64,000 bases of DNA from Herbaspirillum sp. (lineage in GTDB: Bacteria; Pseudomonadota; Gammaproteobacteria; Burkholderiales; Burkholderiaceae_D): positions 310,001-374,000 of the forward strand of contig NZ_JAGIBI010000002.1 in the NCBI RefSeq assembly GCF_017744395.1. Direction: 5' to 3'. The notes beneath the pieces are model-generated. The model was not told the DNA's origin. It did not search any database and was given only the letters and a program-made list of their open reading frames with translations. Both the position numbers and the translations under genes were made by a program. Below are positions 1 to 9,646 of the stretch, in pieces; within the stretch, counting starts at the first letter, position 1; every line of letters starts with the position of its first letter.

Positions 1-275
1 ATGAAATGATTTGTTGTTGATGAAAGAGGCCTTGGCATGGTGAGCGGGCCTCGATTCCGTTGGCAGCAAGGCAATTCTGGTACTTGTCTTACGCTTGTCT
101 TGCTCCTATCCCGCCATATTTATGTAACGAGGATTAGATAATAGGAACACCAGGGAGTTTCTTCAAGAGCAATCCCCGATATTTTTGTAATGCAGATTAA
201 AATAAACTACACTGCGTTGTGCGGTTGCCACCGCGACGGCAAAGGAAATGAGTTCCAGGCAATGAAGGAGTACCG

Positions 276-959
276 ATGATACGAACACGCGGCCGCCCGC
301 GCAGTTTCGACCGCGAGCAGGCGCTGCAGCAGGCCATGCAGGTTTTCTGGAGCAAGGGCTACGAAGGCACCACCATGGCCGACCTGACAGAAGCGATCGG
401 CGTGAAGGCGCCTAGCTTGTACGCGGCCTTCGGCGACAAGAACGCCTTGTTCCGCGAGGCGGTGGATTTCTATTCGCGCACCGTCAGCGCCGGGCCGTTG
501 CGCGAGTTGCAGGCCGGCAACGGCATTTACGAGGATTTATACGCGATGCTGCGCGCCAGCGTGCAGATGTATTCGGGCAAGGGCGGCGTGGCCGGGCCAG
601 GATTGCCGGCGGGCAGGGGGTGCATGGTGGTGATCTCGGCGATCAATTGTGCGCCCGAGAATGCCGGGCATAGCGACGACCTTTCGCAGCGCCGCCACAA
701 ACGCCGCAACGAGATCCGCGCGCGTCTCCAGCAGGCGCAGCGCGATGGCGAGATTCGCGCCGATGCCGACGTCACGGCGCTGGGCGACTTCTATACCAGT
801 TTCCTGAACGGCATGGCGCTGGGCGCGCGCGACGGCGTGTCCAATGCGCGGCTGGCGGCCACCTTGCAGCATGCGATGTTGCCGCTGGAGAGCGTGTTGG
901 CCGTGCGCCGGAGCGAGGCCCCGCCAGTGCGGCGCAAGGCGGCGAAAAAGGCGGCCTGA
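276..959 (+). CDS. TetR/AcrR family transcriptional regulator
   Basis: A 227-residue one-domain repressor-type regulator. Residues about 8-60 form the TetR DNA-binding domain (GRPRSFDREQAL, then TTMADLTEAIGVKAPSLYAAFGDK, the usual helix-turn-helix followed by the YxxFxDK signature). The rest is the helical ligand/dimer domain, with a GCMVV..NCAPEN stretch shared by a subgroup that includes ComR-like regulators. The ATG follows an AAGGAG ribosome site at good spacing. The next gene is convergent, so no target is visible; a divergent target could lie beyond the left edge. Ligand unknown. The family call is firm, the role is not. Confidence 0.9.
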   Translation: MIRTRGRPRSFDREQALQQAMQVFWSKGYEGTTMADLTEAIGVKAPSLYAAFGDKNALFREAVDFYSRTVSAGPLRELQAGNGIYEDLYAMLRASVQMYSGKGGVAGPGLPAGRGCMVVISAINCAPENAGHSDDLSQRRHKRRNEIRARLQQAQRDGEIRADADVTALGDFYTSFLNGMALGARDGVSNARLAATLQHAMLPLESVLAVRRSEAPPVRRKAAKKAA

Positions 960-982
960 GCGGCATCCGGATCGAGGCAAAG

Positions 983-1012
983 AAAAAGGGAGCAATGATT
1001 GCTCCCTTTTTT
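983..1012 (+). terminator. Rho-independent terminator after the TetR gene
   Basis: A 13-bp perfect stem (AAAAAGGGAGCAA / TTGCTCCCTTTTT) with a 3-nt loop, followed by T. The A-run on the other side lets it also serve the convergent rdgC gene. Confidence 0.85.
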
Positions 1013-1041
1013 ATTGGATGGATGGTTATTTCACCGGCAGC

Positions 1042-1968
1042 TTACGCCGCCCGCGCCATTGAGCCGTCGTTTTCCTTCAACTGGCCGCCCAGCGCGTCCA
1101 CCAGCGAGTCCAGCAGTTTCGACAGTTCGCCGCTCATCAGCATGAAGTCGCCGTCGAAGCGCTCATCTTCGTTCTTGCCGGTGAAGTCGGCGTCTTCCTT
1201 GAGCACGTCCAGCGGCGCGATGCGCTTGACCGACAGGTTCTCGGTCAGCACGAAGGACACCTTGTCGGCCCAGGTCATCGCCAGGCGCGTGCATTGCTTG
1301 CCGGATTCGATGTGGCGGCGCACGTCGTCCGGTTCCAGTGTGTGGCGCACATAGCGCACGGTGGCCTTGCTTTCGGCAGTGGAGCGCAGTTCGGTGTCCT
1401 GGTCCACGGTGAAGCCGTTGGGCGCTTCGTCGCTGGCCAGCCAGTCGGTCATGGCGGCCGCCGGCGACATCGCGGTGCGCAGGTTTTCCAGCGGGAACTT
1501 GGGGATCGCCTTGAACAGCAGCTTCAGCACTTCCTCGGCCTTGCCGGGGCTGCCGGCGTCGACCAGCAGCCAGCCGTTGACCGGGTCGATCCAGACCCAG
1601 GTGCTGCGCACGATGGAAAAGGCGCGCGGTAGCAGTTCGTCGGTGACCTGCTCCTTCAATTCCTTGGTCTGCTTGCGTCCCGGCGGGAAGCCTTGCTGCT
1701 CTTCCAGCTCGGCCGCGCGCGCCTTGGTGACCTGGTTGATCACGGTCGAGGGCAGCAGTTTCTTTTCGGTGGAGAGCTGCAGCAGCAACTGGCGGTTCAC
1801 CACGTGCACCAGCTTCTCGTTGTTGCGCGGCGAAACCCAGCCCTGGCTTTGCATTTCCAGGCTGGGGCAGGCGGTGAATGCCTGTGGGGCGAGATGGGAT
1901 TCGAGCTCGTCGGCGGTGATCGCCCACGGCGCGGGCAGGCGATAGATCTGGAGGTTCTTAAACCACAT
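1042..1968 (-). CDS. rdgC: Recombination-associated protein RdgC
   Basis: A 308-aa RdgC homologue (E. coli protein about 303 aa), a nucleoid-associated ring-shaped dimer that binds duplex DNA and restrains RecA. The typical N-terminus [11 protein letters not shown] fixes the start at 1968; the ORF-track extension upstream of it is low-complexity read-through of non-coding frame. The C-terminal half carries the family's DVLKEDADF and [11 protein letters not shown] segments. A TAAAAT hexamer at 1991-1996 (minus strand) is a plausible -10 box giving a short leader. The gene is followed by the shared terminator at 983-1012. It lies head-to-tail with dinB, another DNA-damage-related gene, with 86 nt between them, enough for its own promoter. 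Confidence 0.95.
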   Translation of the reverse strand: MWFKNLQIYRLPAPWAITADELESHLAPQAFTACPSLEMQSQGWVSPRNNEKLVHVVNRQLLLQLSTEKKLLPSTVINQVTKARAAELEEQQGFPPGRKQTKELKEQVTDELLPRAFSIVRSTWVWIDPVNGWLLVDAGSPGKAEEVLKLLFKAIPKFPLENLRTAMSPAAAMTDWLASDEAPNGFTVDQDTELRSTAESKATVRYVRHTLEPDDVRRHIESGKQCTRLAMTWADKVSFVLTENLSVKRIAPLDVLKEDADFTGKNEDERFDGDFMLMSGELSKLLDSLVDALGGQLKENDGSMARAA

Positions 1969-2054
1969 AACGTTCCGGGCAAAAGCAGCCATTTTACACG
2001 CCTGGCCCCGGCCGGGCGATGCCGGATTGTCCACGCATGCATCGTGGCAACTTC

Positions 2055-3206
2055 TCAGGAGAAGGGCAGTTCGCCTTGCACCGCGCGCGGCGGTTCGATG
2101 GGTGCATCTTTGTGCGACAAGCTGCCCACCCGCACGCCCAGCAGGCGCAGCTTTTTGTCCAGCGGCACGCGCTTGAGGCATTCGCCGGCCGCCTGGCGGA
2201 TCGCGCCGGCATCGCCGGTCGGTTCCGGCAGCGTGACGTCGCGCGTGACGCCGCGGAAGTCCGCGTACTTCAGCTTGATGCCGATGGTGCGCCCGACATA
2301 GCCCTTGCGCTTCAAGTCGTCGGCCAGGCGCACGCACAGCGCGGTGAAGATTTCAGACAGGCGGGCGCGGTCGGCGCGCGCGTGCAGGTCGCGCTCGAAC
2401 GTGGTTTCGCGGCTGATCGACTTGGGTTCCGAGTAGGTCTGCACCGGCCGGTCGTCGATGCCTTGCGCCACCCGGCCCAGCCATTCGGAATAGCTGCGGC
2501 CGAAATGCGCGCGCAGCAGGTCGGGCGCGGCCCGCGCCAGGTCGGCCACGGTCTCGATGCCCAGTGCGGCGAGCTTCTCCGCCGCCTTGGGGCCGATGCC
2601 GTTGATCTTGCGCGCCGGCAGCGGCCAGATGCGGCGTTCGATGTCGCCGCGGGTGAGGATGGTGAGGCCGTCGGGTTTGTCCAGCTCGGAGGAAATCTTG
2701 GCCAGCATCTTGTTGGGCGCCACGCCGATCGAACAGGTCAGCGACGTGGCGGCATGCACCGCCGCCTTGATGCGGCGCGCGACCTCTTCCACGGTATCGG
2801 GCCAGGCCGAGAGGTCGATGTAGATCTCATCGATGCCGCGGTCTTCGATCTGCGGCGCGATGCTTGCCACGGCTTCCTTGAACAGGCGCGAATACTTGCG
2901 GTAGGACTCGAAGTCGGTCGGCAGCAGGATCGCGTCCGGCGCCAGTTGCGCCGCCTTCATGATGCCCATGGCGGAGAACACGCCCAGGGCGCGCGCCTCA
3001 TAGGTGGAGGTGGTGACCACCCCGCGCCCGACATAGTCGCGCATGCGGAAATATTGGCGGGAACCATCCGGCAGTTCGACCGGCTTGGTCGCCGAACCGC
3101 CGCCGATCACCACCGGCCGGCCGCGCAATTCGGGATAGCGCAGCAGTTCCACCGAGGCATAGAAGGCATCCATGTCCAGGTGGGCGATGCGGCGGTCGGC
3201 GTCCAT
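2055..3206 (-). CDS. dinB: DNA polymerase IV (Y-family translesion polymerase)
   Basis: A 383-aa DinB polymerase that copies past DNA lesions. The N-terminal catalytic motif [12 protein letters not shown] supplies the first metal-binding Asp and [10 protein letters not shown] the second Asp-Glu pair. The palm and fingers are followed by a helix-hairpin-helix thumb ([17 protein letters not shown]) and the little-finger domain. The C-terminus ends in GELPFS, which resembles the QLxLxF clamp-binding peptide seen at Pol IV tails (inference). Length is a little above the 351 aa of the E. coli enzyme. No clear Shine-Dalgarno precedes the ATG, so translation may be weak. slyX lies 33 nt upstream on the same strand; I see no obvious LexA box in that gap. 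Confidence 0.95.
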   Translation of the reverse strand: MDADRRIAHLDMDAFYASVELLRYPELRGRPVVIGGGSATKPVELPDGSRQYFRMRDYVGRGVVTTSTYEARALGVFSAMGIMKAAQLAPDAILLPTDFESYRKYSRLFKEAVASIAPQIEDRGIDEIYIDLSAWPDTVEEVARRIKAAVHAATSLTCSIGVAPNKMLAKISSELDKPDGLTILTRGDIERRIWPLPARKINGIGPKAAEKLAALGIETVADLARAAPDLLRAHFGRSYSEWLGRVAQGIDDRPVQTYSEPKSISRETTFERDLHARADRARLSEIFTALCVRLADDLKRKGYVGRTIGIKLKYADFRGVTRDVTLPEPTGDAGAIRQAAGECLKRVPLDKKLRLLGVRVGSLSHKDAPIEPPRAVQGELPFS

Positions 3207-3239
3207 GATGGAAGAAAACTGGCGCGGGCGGAGGAGGCG

Positions 3240-3449
3240 TCAGTAATGCGGCGGCTTCTCGTTGGCCGCCGCGCGGTCCTGGCTGGCGTCGGACAATTCG
3301 CGGAAACGCTTGGCCAGCGCGCCCAGCAGCATTTCCAGTTCGTCGATCTTCTTTTGCTGGCGATAGACGGCCTGGTTCAGCTCGTCTACCAGGTGTTCCT
3401 GGTGCGCCAGCTTGGTTTCGATGTCGATGATGCGGTCTTCGCTGCTCAC
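3240..3449 (-). CDS. slyX: SlyX family protein
   Basis: A 69-aa protein of the SlyX family: a single coiled coil (heptad-like ETKLAHQEHLVDELNQAV...KIDELEMLLGAL) ending in the family's signature PPHY. The molecular function is not established. The start overlaps the stop of the upstream flavoprotein gene (3446-3449, ATGA-type overlap), so the two are translationally coupled. Confidence 0.9.
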   Translation of the reverse strand: MSSEDRIIDIETKLAHQEHLVDELNQAVYRQQKKIDELEMLLGALAKRFRELSDASQDRAAANEKPPHY

Positions 3450-4720
3450 TTCTGTAGCTCCTGTTGGGCGGATAGCCAGTGTAATACACCGGCGCCGGCT
3501 GCGTGGCCGGTGGCGAAGCAGGCGGTCAGCAGGTAGCCGCCGGTGGGCGCTTCCCAGTCCAGCATTTCGCCGGCGCAGAACACGCCGGGCAGGGCGCGCA
3601 GCATCAGTGCGTCGTCCAGCGCTTCGAAACTGACGCCGCCGGCGCTGCTGATGGCTTCGGCGATCGGGCGCGGGCGCGTCGGCGCCAGCGGCAAGGCCTT
3701 GATGGCGCGCGCCAGTTTACCGGTATCGGCGAAGTCTTCCTTGCTGGCGAGTTCGCGCAGCAGGCCGGCCTTGACGCCCTTGAGGTGCAGGCGGCTTTGC
3801 AGGTGGCTGGACATGGAGCGCGCGCCGCGCGGATGGGCCAGTTCGGCCTGTACCTTTTCCAGCGGCCAGTCGGGCAGCAGATCAAGGTAGAGGTGCGCCT
3901 GGCCGTCGGCGGCGATGGCGTCGCGCAGGTCGGCCGACAAGGCGTAGACCAGGCTGCCTTCGATGCCGTCGGCGGTGACGATGAATTCGCCGCGGCGGGT
4001 GTGCATGCCGCCATTGGGCCGTGCCACGCTGGCCACCACCGGCTTGACCGGTTGGCCGGCGAAGCGTTCGCGGAAGTGTTCGCTCCAGGTGAGGTCGAAA
4101 CCGCAGTTGGAAGGCTGCAGCGGCGCCACTTCGACCTGCCGTTGCCGCAGCAGCGGCACCCAGGCGGCGTCCGAACCCAGGCGCGGCCAACTGCCGCCGC
4201 CCAGGGCCAGCACGACGGCATCGGCCTGCACGCCGGTTTCGCCCGCGGGCGCGGCCAGGCGCAGCGAGCCGTCCGGGTTCCAGCCCAGCCAGCGGTGCCG
4301 CATGTGCAGGCGCACGCCCGATTCGCGCAGGCGGTGCAGCCAGGCGCGCAGCAAGGGCGCCGCTTTCATCTCCAATGGGAAGACGCGGCCGGAGCTGCCG
4401 ACGAAGGTGTCGATGCCCAGCGCATGGATCCAGGCGCGCAGGCGCCCGGAATCGAAACGGCGGATGAAGGGGGCCAACTGCTCGCGGCGGTTGCCGTAGC
4501 GCGGCAGGAAGTCCGGCTGCGGCTCGGAATGGGTGATGTTCATGCCGCCGACGCCGGCCAGCAGGAACTTGCGTCCGGCCGACGGCATGGCGTCGTAGAC
4601 GTCGACGCTCGCGCCGTGCTGCGCCAGCACTTCGGCCGTCATCAGGCCGGCCGGGCCGGCGCCGATCACGGCCACGCGCGCGCCGGGGGATAGGGTGGGG
4701 AGGTTTTGCATCGTCGTCAT
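3446..4720 (-). CDS. HI0933-like NAD(P)/FAD-dependent oxidoreductase
   Basis: A 424-aa flavoprotein of the HI0933/BaiN superfamily, probably the TIGR03862 branch. Near the N-terminus is the dinucleotide-binding fold VAVIGAGPAGLMTAEVL, then AGRKFLLAGVGGMNITHSEP, diagnostic for this family. The second FAD motif is near the C-terminus (GVFCAGEMLDWEAPTGGYLLTACFATG). The substrate is unknown for most members. It is the first gene of a leftward unit with slyX (4-nt overlap) and dinB. An internal Met does not offer a better start than 4720. Confidence 0.85.
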   Translation of the reverse strand: MTTMQNLPTLSPGARVAVIGAGPAGLMTAEVLAQHGASVDVYDAMPSAGRKFLLAGVGGMNITHSEPQPDFLPRYGNRREQLAPFIRRFDSGRLRAWIHALGIDTFVGSSGRVFPLEMKAAPLLRAWLHRLRESGVRLHMRHRWLGWNPDGSLRLAAPAGETGVQADAVVLALGGGSWPRLGSDAAWVPLLRQRQVEVAPLQPSNCGFDLTWSEHFRERFAGQPVKPVVASVARPNGGMHTRRGEFIVTADGIEGSLVYALSADLRDAIAADGQAHLYLDLLPDWPLEKVQAELAHPRGARSMSSHLQSRLHLKGVKAGLLRELASKEDFADTGKLARAIKALPLAPTRPRPIAEAISSAGGVSFEALDDALMLRALPGVFCAGEMLDWEAPTGGYLLTACFATGHAAGAGVLHWLSAQQELQK

Positions 4721-4759
4721 GGCGGGATGATACCTCCCGCCACGGTGATTGAATCGGTT

Positions 4760-5506
4760 TCAGCGGCGGTGCGGCGCGCTGTACTTGTGTTCCAGGCGGG
4801 CTACCACCAGCGCCAGGCACACGGTCATGCTGAAGTAGATCACGGAAATGGTGATGTACGGTTCCCAATAGCGGGCATAGGTGCCGGCTACGGTGCGCGC
4901 GGCATAGGCCAGTTCGGCCAGGCCGATGGCCGAGACCAGCGAGGAATCCTTGAGCAGGGTGATGGCCTCGTTGCCCAGCGGCGGCAGCATGCGGCGGAAC
5001 GCCTGCGGCAGCACCACGTAGCGCATGGTCAGCCGGTAGTTCATGCCGAGGCTGGCGGCGGCGTAGGACTGGCCGCGCTCGATCGACTGGATGCCGGCGC
5101 GGAAGATTTCGGAGATATAGGCGCCGGCATTGAGCGAGAGCGCCACCGTTCCTGACAGGAAGGCGCCGTAGTCCTGCTTGATGACGCGCGCCAGGTCGCC
5201 GGAAATGAGCAGGCCGTATTCCTGGTGCACCAGCACCGGCATCACCGCGAAGTGGATCAGCATGATCTGCACGAACAGCGGCGTGCCGCGGAAGAAGGCG
5301 ACGTAGAAGCCGGCGATCCAGCGGCCCACGCGCAGCGGCCAGCGCCACGGGCCGTGGGCGACGTCGGACAGCCTGAGCATGCCGACCAGCAATCCGATGA
5401 GGATGCCGGCCAGCATCCCGATCAGCGAGACCTGCAAGGTCGTGATCAGGCCCTTGACGAACAAAGGGGCGTAGCCCTGGATGATGCTCCAGCGAAAATC
5501 CATCAT
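4760..5506 (-). CDS. Polar amino acid ABC transporter, permease
   Basis: A 248-aa inner-membrane permease of the His/Glu/Gln/Arg/opine class. It has about five hydrophobic segments starting with LITTLQVSLIGMLAGILIGLLVG, and the ATPase-contact loop EAFRRMLPPLGNEAITLLKDSSL typical of this class. It sits directly downstream of two substrate-binding lipoprotein genes on the same strand (32-nt gap), so the three probably form an operon. No ATP-binding subunit gene follows; the next gene is the flavoprotein. The transporter must borrow an ATPase encoded elsewhere, or the operon has lost it. Confidence 0.92.
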   Translation of the reverse strand: MMDFRWSIIQGYAPLFVKGLITTLQVSLIGMLAGILIGLLVGMLRLSDVAHGPWRWPLRVGRWIAGFYVAFFRGTPLFVQIMLIHFAVMPVLVHQEYGLLISGDLARVIKQDYGAFLSGTVALSLNAGAYISEIFRAGIQSIERGQSYAAASLGMNYRLTMRYVVLPQAFRRMLPPLGNEAITLLKDSSLVSAIGLAELAYAARTVAGTYARYWEPYITISVIYFSMTVCLALVVARLEHKYSAPHRR

Positions 5507-5538
5507 ACGTTCAGCGGTTGTTCAGCAGTCCGGCTGCA

Positions 5539-6339
5539 TCAGGAGCCGAAATATTTCACCTTGAGTTTGTCGTAGGTGCCGTCGGCCTTGACCGCGGCCA
5601 GGCCGCGGTTGATCTTCTCCAGCAGCTCCTGCTCGCCCTTGCGCACGGCGATGCCGTAGTACTCTTTCTCGAAACCGTCGTCGCTGAGCAGGCGCAATGC
5701 CTTGCGGGCGTCGCCGACCTGGTTGTTATGGAGGAAGTGGCGCACCACCGTCTCGTCGCCGATGACGGCGTCGACGCCGCCCGACGCCAGTTCGGCCAGC
5801 GCCATCGGCATCGATTCGAAGCGCCGGATCGCCGGATTGCTGCCGCCGAGCAGTTTCTGCGCCATGAAGTCGCCGGTGGTGGCGCTTTGCACGCCGATCT
5901 TGAGCGGGATCAGGTCCTGCGCATTGTGGATATGCTGGTTCTCCTGGGTGGTCACGATCATCTGGCGCGCCTCGAAGTAGGGCTCCGAGAAATCGACCAT
6001 CTGGCGGCGCTTGTCGGTGATGGTGATGGAGGAGATCAGCACATCGCGGTCGTTCTGGGCCAGCGAATTGAAGATGCTCTCGAACGGCGTGTTGACGAAC
6101 TCCACTTCGAAGCCGCTTTTGGCGGCGATGGCGCGCAGCAGGTCGATATCGAAGCCGGTGATCTGCTTGTCGGCCGACACCATTTCCATCGGCGCATAGG
6201 CGGCATCGGTGCCGACCCGGTAGACCCGGTTGGCCTGGTTTTGCGGATCGTTCGATTGCTTGCCGCAGGCGCCGAGCAGCAATGCCGACAGCGTGGCCGA
6301 GAGCAGCAGGCGGCGGCGTGGATGGAATGGGGCTGGCAT
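5539..6339 (-). CDS. Amino acid ABC transporter substrate-binding lipoprotein (copy 1)
   Basis: A 266-aa periplasmic binding protein of solute-binding family 3. A signal peptide ends in the lipobox LLLGAC, so the mature protein should be lipid-anchored at Cys. Typical family-3 segments are YAPMEMVSADKQITGFDIDLL, DVLISSITITDKRR and VRKGEQELLEKINRGLAAVKADG. It is a paralogue of the upstream neighbour (shared FESIFNSLAQ.D.D.LIS.ITITD), 29 nt away, and precedes the permease. Ligand unknown; the family binds polar or basic amino acids. Confidence 0.92.
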   Translation of the reverse strand: MPAPFHPRRRLLLSATLSALLLGACGKQSNDPQNQANRVYRVGTDAAYAPMEMVSADKQITGFDIDLLRAIAAKSGFEVEFVNTPFESIFNSLAQNDRDVLISSITITDKRRQMVDFSEPYFEARQMIVTTQENQHIHNAQDLIPLKIGVQSATTGDFMAQKLLGGSNPAIRRFESMPMALAELASGGVDAVIGDETVVRHFLHNNQVGDARKALRLLSDDGFEKEYYGIAVRKGEQELLEKINRGLAAVKADGTYDKLKVKYFGS

Positions 6340-6368
6340 GGGAATCCTCCGGATCGGGCTGTTGGGGC

Positions 6369-7178
6369 TTACTTGCCGAAGTATTGAGCGCTGATGGCGG
6401 CGAAGCTGCCGTCAGCCTTCATCTCGGCCAGGGCCTTGTTGACCTTGGCCAGCAGTTCCGGATCATCCTTGCGCACGGCGATGCCGTAGTCTTCCTTCGG
6501 GAAGGTCGGGTCGTTGACGGTGCGCAGCTTGCTGTTGGGGTTGTTGGCGATGTAGTTCTTCACCACCGGCTCATCGGCCACGACCGCATCGACGCCGCCG
6601 CCTTCCAGTTCCTTCAGCGCCAGCGGGGTCGATTCGAAGCGCTTGATCTTGGCGCTGTTCTTGCCCAGCACCTGCTGCACCAGCTCGTCGCCGGAGGTGC
6701 CGCTCTGGGTGCCCACGGCCAGCGTCTTCAGGTCGTCCATCTTGGTGACCTTGGTGTCATTGGCCGGCACGGCGATGGCCTGGGTCGCGACGAAGTAGGG
6801 ATCGGAGAAGCTGACCGACTTCTTGCGCTCGTCGGTGATGGTGATGGCCGAGATCAGCAGGTCGAGGTCGCCCTGGGCCAGGGAGTTGAAGATGCTTTCG
6901 AACGGGGTCGGAACGAACTTCACTTCGATGCCGATCTTCTTGGCCAGCACCTTCATGACGTCGATGTCGAAGCCGACCACGGTCTTCTGCTCGTTTTCCG
7001 ACGAGAACGGCGCATAGGCCGATTCCACGCCGACCAGGTAGACGCGCGGCTGGGCCGAGGCTTGCGGCGCGGCGGCGGTCTTGTCTTCTTGCTTGCCGCA
7101 ACCGGCCAGGCCCAGCAGGCCGATGAAACCGGCGGTCAGCGCGAACAGGCGCGCGCGGCGGAAAAACGTGTTGTTCAT
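6369..7178 (-). CDS. Amino acid ABC transporter substrate-binding lipoprotein (copy 2)
   Basis: A 269-aa family-3 solute-binding protein. The start at 7178 (MNNTFFRRARLFALT) gives a proper signal peptide with lipobox LLGLAGC; the ORF track extends far upstream without signal. Core segments: YLVGVESAYAPFSSEN, GFDIDVMKVLAKKIG, ISAITITDERKKSVSFSDPYFVATQ. First gene of the probable SBP2-SBP1-permease operon. The two binding proteins are clearly a tandem duplication that has diverged, suggesting two ligands served by one permease (inference). Confidence 0.92.
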   Translation of the reverse strand: MNNTFFRRARLFALTAGFIGLLGLAGCGKQEDKTAAAPQASAQPRVYLVGVESAYAPFSSENEQKTVVGFDIDVMKVLAKKIGIEVKFVPTPFESIFNSLAQGDLDLLISAITITDERKKSVSFSDPYFVATQAIAVPANDTKVTKMDDLKTLAVGTQSGTSGDELVQQVLGKNSAKIKRFESTPLALKELEGGGVDAVVADEPVVKNYIANNPNSKLRTVNDPTFPKEDYGIAVRKDDPELLAKVNKALAEMKADGSFAAISAQYFGK

Positions 7179-7456
7179 CTTCAAAACCTTCGTCGTATGT
7201 GAAAAATGGATGGCATCGCCGCCCGTCGCGGCGGCCGGGCCGGTAGCGCGAAAGTGTTTCCTTGGTGAAACGGCGGGATTTTTTTGCAGGCGAGATTGTA
7301 AACTGCAGCGCCTCGGCAGCGGGCGATTGCACACAAAATCCGTAAATAAATTCCGCGGAAACCACGTTTTTTTGCTCCGGCGGCCTCGGGTTCCGGTGAA
7401 AGTTGCGAAAACGGAAAGCTTTGCGCGCAATTTCCGCCGTGGCGAGCAACCGTGGT

Positions 7457-9529
7457 TCAGACCGGATCTGGCGTCGCCCGCGGCTTTTGCAGCAGGGCCT
7501 TGAGGTTGGCCAGGCGCACCTGCGGCGTGATCTGTTCGGTTTCCTTGGGCACAGCGTCGCCTTCGTCCAGGCGCATTTCCTTGACGAAGCGCGAGATCTG
7601 GCACTCGATGATTTCCTTGGCGCGCTTGCGGCGCTTGCACCACGACAGGTGCAGCGAGCGCTGCGCGCGCGTGATGCCCACGTACATCAGGCGGCGTTCC
7701 TCTTCCACCCGAGCGGCGGCTTCTTCGGGCGGCGTGTCGGGGTCGCCCTTGTGCGGCAGGATGCCTTCTTCCACGCCGACCAGGAACACGTGCGGGAATT
7801 CCAGCCCCTTGGAGGCGTGCAGGGTCGACATGCGCACCGCGTCCTGCTCCTCGTCCTTGCCTTCGAGCATGCTCATCAGCGCCACCATCTGGGTGATTTC
7901 GAGCAGGTTTTTTTCCTCGCCGTCGCGGTCACGGCCGCCGCAGGCGCGTTCCTTGAGCCAGTTGGTGAAGTCCACCACGTTCTGCCAGCGGGCCTGGGCG
8001 GCGCGCTCTTCGAACGAGTCGTAGAGGTAGAACTCGTAGTTGATGGCTTCCATCATCTCGTCGAGCAGCTTGGCGGCATTCTCGCCGCTGCCGGAAGGGC
8101 CGGGGCGGGTGGCGCGCGACTCCATCGCATTGATGAAGTCGCAGAACTTGCGCAGCGGCAGCAACTGGCGGTCGGTCAGCTTGTCTTCCAGGCCGCCCTT
8201 GTAGACCGCCTCGAACAGCGAGCACTGCCACTGGCCGGCCAGCGTGCCCAATACTTCCAGCGTGGCCTGGCCGACGCCGCGGCGCGGCGTGGTGACGGCG
8301 CGGATGAAGGCGGGGTCGTCGTCCTGGTTGGCGATCAGGCGCAGGTAGGCGATGATGTCCTTGATCTCGGCGCGGTCGAAGTAGCTCTGGCCGCCCGACA
8401 TCACATAGGGGATGCGCTCGCGCCGCAGCGCTTTCTCGAAGATGCGGGCCTGGTGGTTGCCGCGGTACAGGATGGCGTAGTCGGAAAACTTGGCGTGGCG
8501 CTCGAAGCGGTGCGCCGACAGCGAGATCGCGATCTGGTCGGCCTCGGCCTCCTCGTCGTCCATCGCCATCACCTTGATCGGGTCGCCCAGGCCGTGTTCC
8601 GACCACAGGGTCTTGTCGAACAGCTTGGGGTTGTTGGAGATCACCGCGTTGGCCGCCTGCAGGATGCGCGTGCTGGAGCGGTAGTTCTGCTCCAGCTTGA
8701 TCAGGTGCAGGTTGGGGAAGTCCACGCCCAACAGCTTCAGGTTCTCGATGGTGGCGCCGCGCCAGGCGTAGATGGCCTGGTCGTCGTCGCCCACGGCGGT
8801 GAACATCGGTTTCTTGCCGATGCCGGTGACCAGCAGCTTGACCAGTTCGTACTGGCAGGTGTTGGTGTCCTGGTATTCGTCGATGAGCAGGTAGCGCAGC
8901 TTGCGCTGCCAGCGGTCGCGCACTTCCTCGTTGGTCTGGAACAACTCCACCGGCAGCCGGATCAGGTCGTCGAAGTCGACCGCCTGGTAGGCCTTGAGCG
9001 TGGCGACGTAGCTGCGGAAGATGCGCGCCGCCTGCGCCTCGTCTTCGGTGCGCGCGTTCTTCAGCGCCACCTCGGGATCGACCAGGCCGTTCTTCCACAG
9101 CGAGATGGAATTCTGGATGCCGCGGATGATGGCCTTGTCGGTGGTCACCGCCAGTTCTTGCACCAGGGAAAAGCAATCGTCGCTGTCCATGATTGAAAAG
9201 CGGTCCTTCAGCCCCAGATGCTTGGATTCCTGGCGCAGGATCTTCACGCCCAGCGAGTGGAAGGTCGACACCGTCAGGTGCTTGGCCTGCTTCGGGTCCT
9301 TGAGCAGCTTGGCGATGCGCTCCTGCATTTCCAGCGCGGCCTTGTTGGTGAAGGTCAGCGCCGCGATATTCTTCGATTCGTAGCCGCAGTTCTCGATCAG
9401 GTGGGCGATCTTCTGCGTGATGACGCGGGTCTTGCCCGAACCGGCGCCGGCCAGGACCAGGCAGGGCCCGGCCATGTAATGGACGGCTTCGCTTTGGGGC
9501 TTGTTCAGGCCGAAGGAGGGGGCGGACAT
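7457..9529 (-). CDS. rep: ATP-dependent DNA helicase Rep
   Basis: A 690-aa superfamily 1A 3'-5' helicase (E. coli Rep 673 aa). Walker A is LAGAGSGKTRVITQKI, motif II LLIDEYQDTN, motif III VGDDDQAIYAWRGA, motif IV/V LEQNYRSS and STLHASKGLEFPHVFLVG, motif VI RLMYVGITRAQ. The N-terminal LNKPQSEAVHYMAGPCLVLAG matches Rep rather than UvrD. It helps replication forks pass protein roadblocks. The 278 nt between it and the binding-protein gene at 7178 are A/T-richer and probably hold the ABC operon promoter; I see no gene there. Confidence 0.95.
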   Translation of the reverse strand: MSAPSFGLNKPQSEAVHYMAGPCLVLAGAGSGKTRVITQKIAHLIENCGYESKNIAALTFTNKAALEMQERIAKLLKDPKQAKHLTVSTFHSLGVKILRQESKHLGLKDRFSIMDSDDCFSLVQELAVTTDKAIIRGIQNSISLWKNGLVDPEVALKNARTEDEAQAARIFRSYVATLKAYQAVDFDDLIRLPVELFQTNEEVRDRWQRKLRYLLIDEYQDTNTCQYELVKLLVTGIGKKPMFTAVGDDDQAIYAWRGATIENLKLLGVDFPNLHLIKLEQNYRSSTRILQAANAVISNNPKLFDKTLWSEHGLGDPIKVMAMDDEEAEADQIAISLSAHRFERHAKFSDYAILYRGNHQARIFEKALRRERIPYVMSGGQSYFDRAEIKDIIAYLRLIANQDDDPAFIRAVTTPRRGVGQATLEVLGTLAGQWQCSLFEAVYKGGLEDKLTDRQLLPLRKFCDFINAMESRATRPGPSGSGENAAKLLDEMMEAINYEFYLYDSFEERAAQARWQNVVDFTNWLKERACGGRDRDGEEKNLLEITQMVALMSMLEGKDEEQDAVRMSTLHASKGLEFPHVFLVGVEEGILPHKGDPDTPPEEAAARVEEERRLMYVGITRAQRSLHLSWCKRRKRAKEIIECQISRFVKEMRLDEGDAVPKETEQITPQVRLANLKALLQKPRATPDPV

Positions 9530-9646
9530 ACGGATCGGGGGCGGGCAGGAACGAAAAGACGCGCCATTGTATCAGCCCCGATATGGACGCCCGATGTGGG
9601 ACAATGCCGTGGACGGCCAATCAAACACAGCAGAAGCATCATCGAT

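Noticed and set aside
1-275. A divergent target gene of the TetR regulator at the left edge (minus-strand ATG near 42)
   Set aside because: Only about 14 codons are inside the window, without a convincing ribosome site or recognisable protein start. I see nothing else in these 275 nt beyond the TetR leader.
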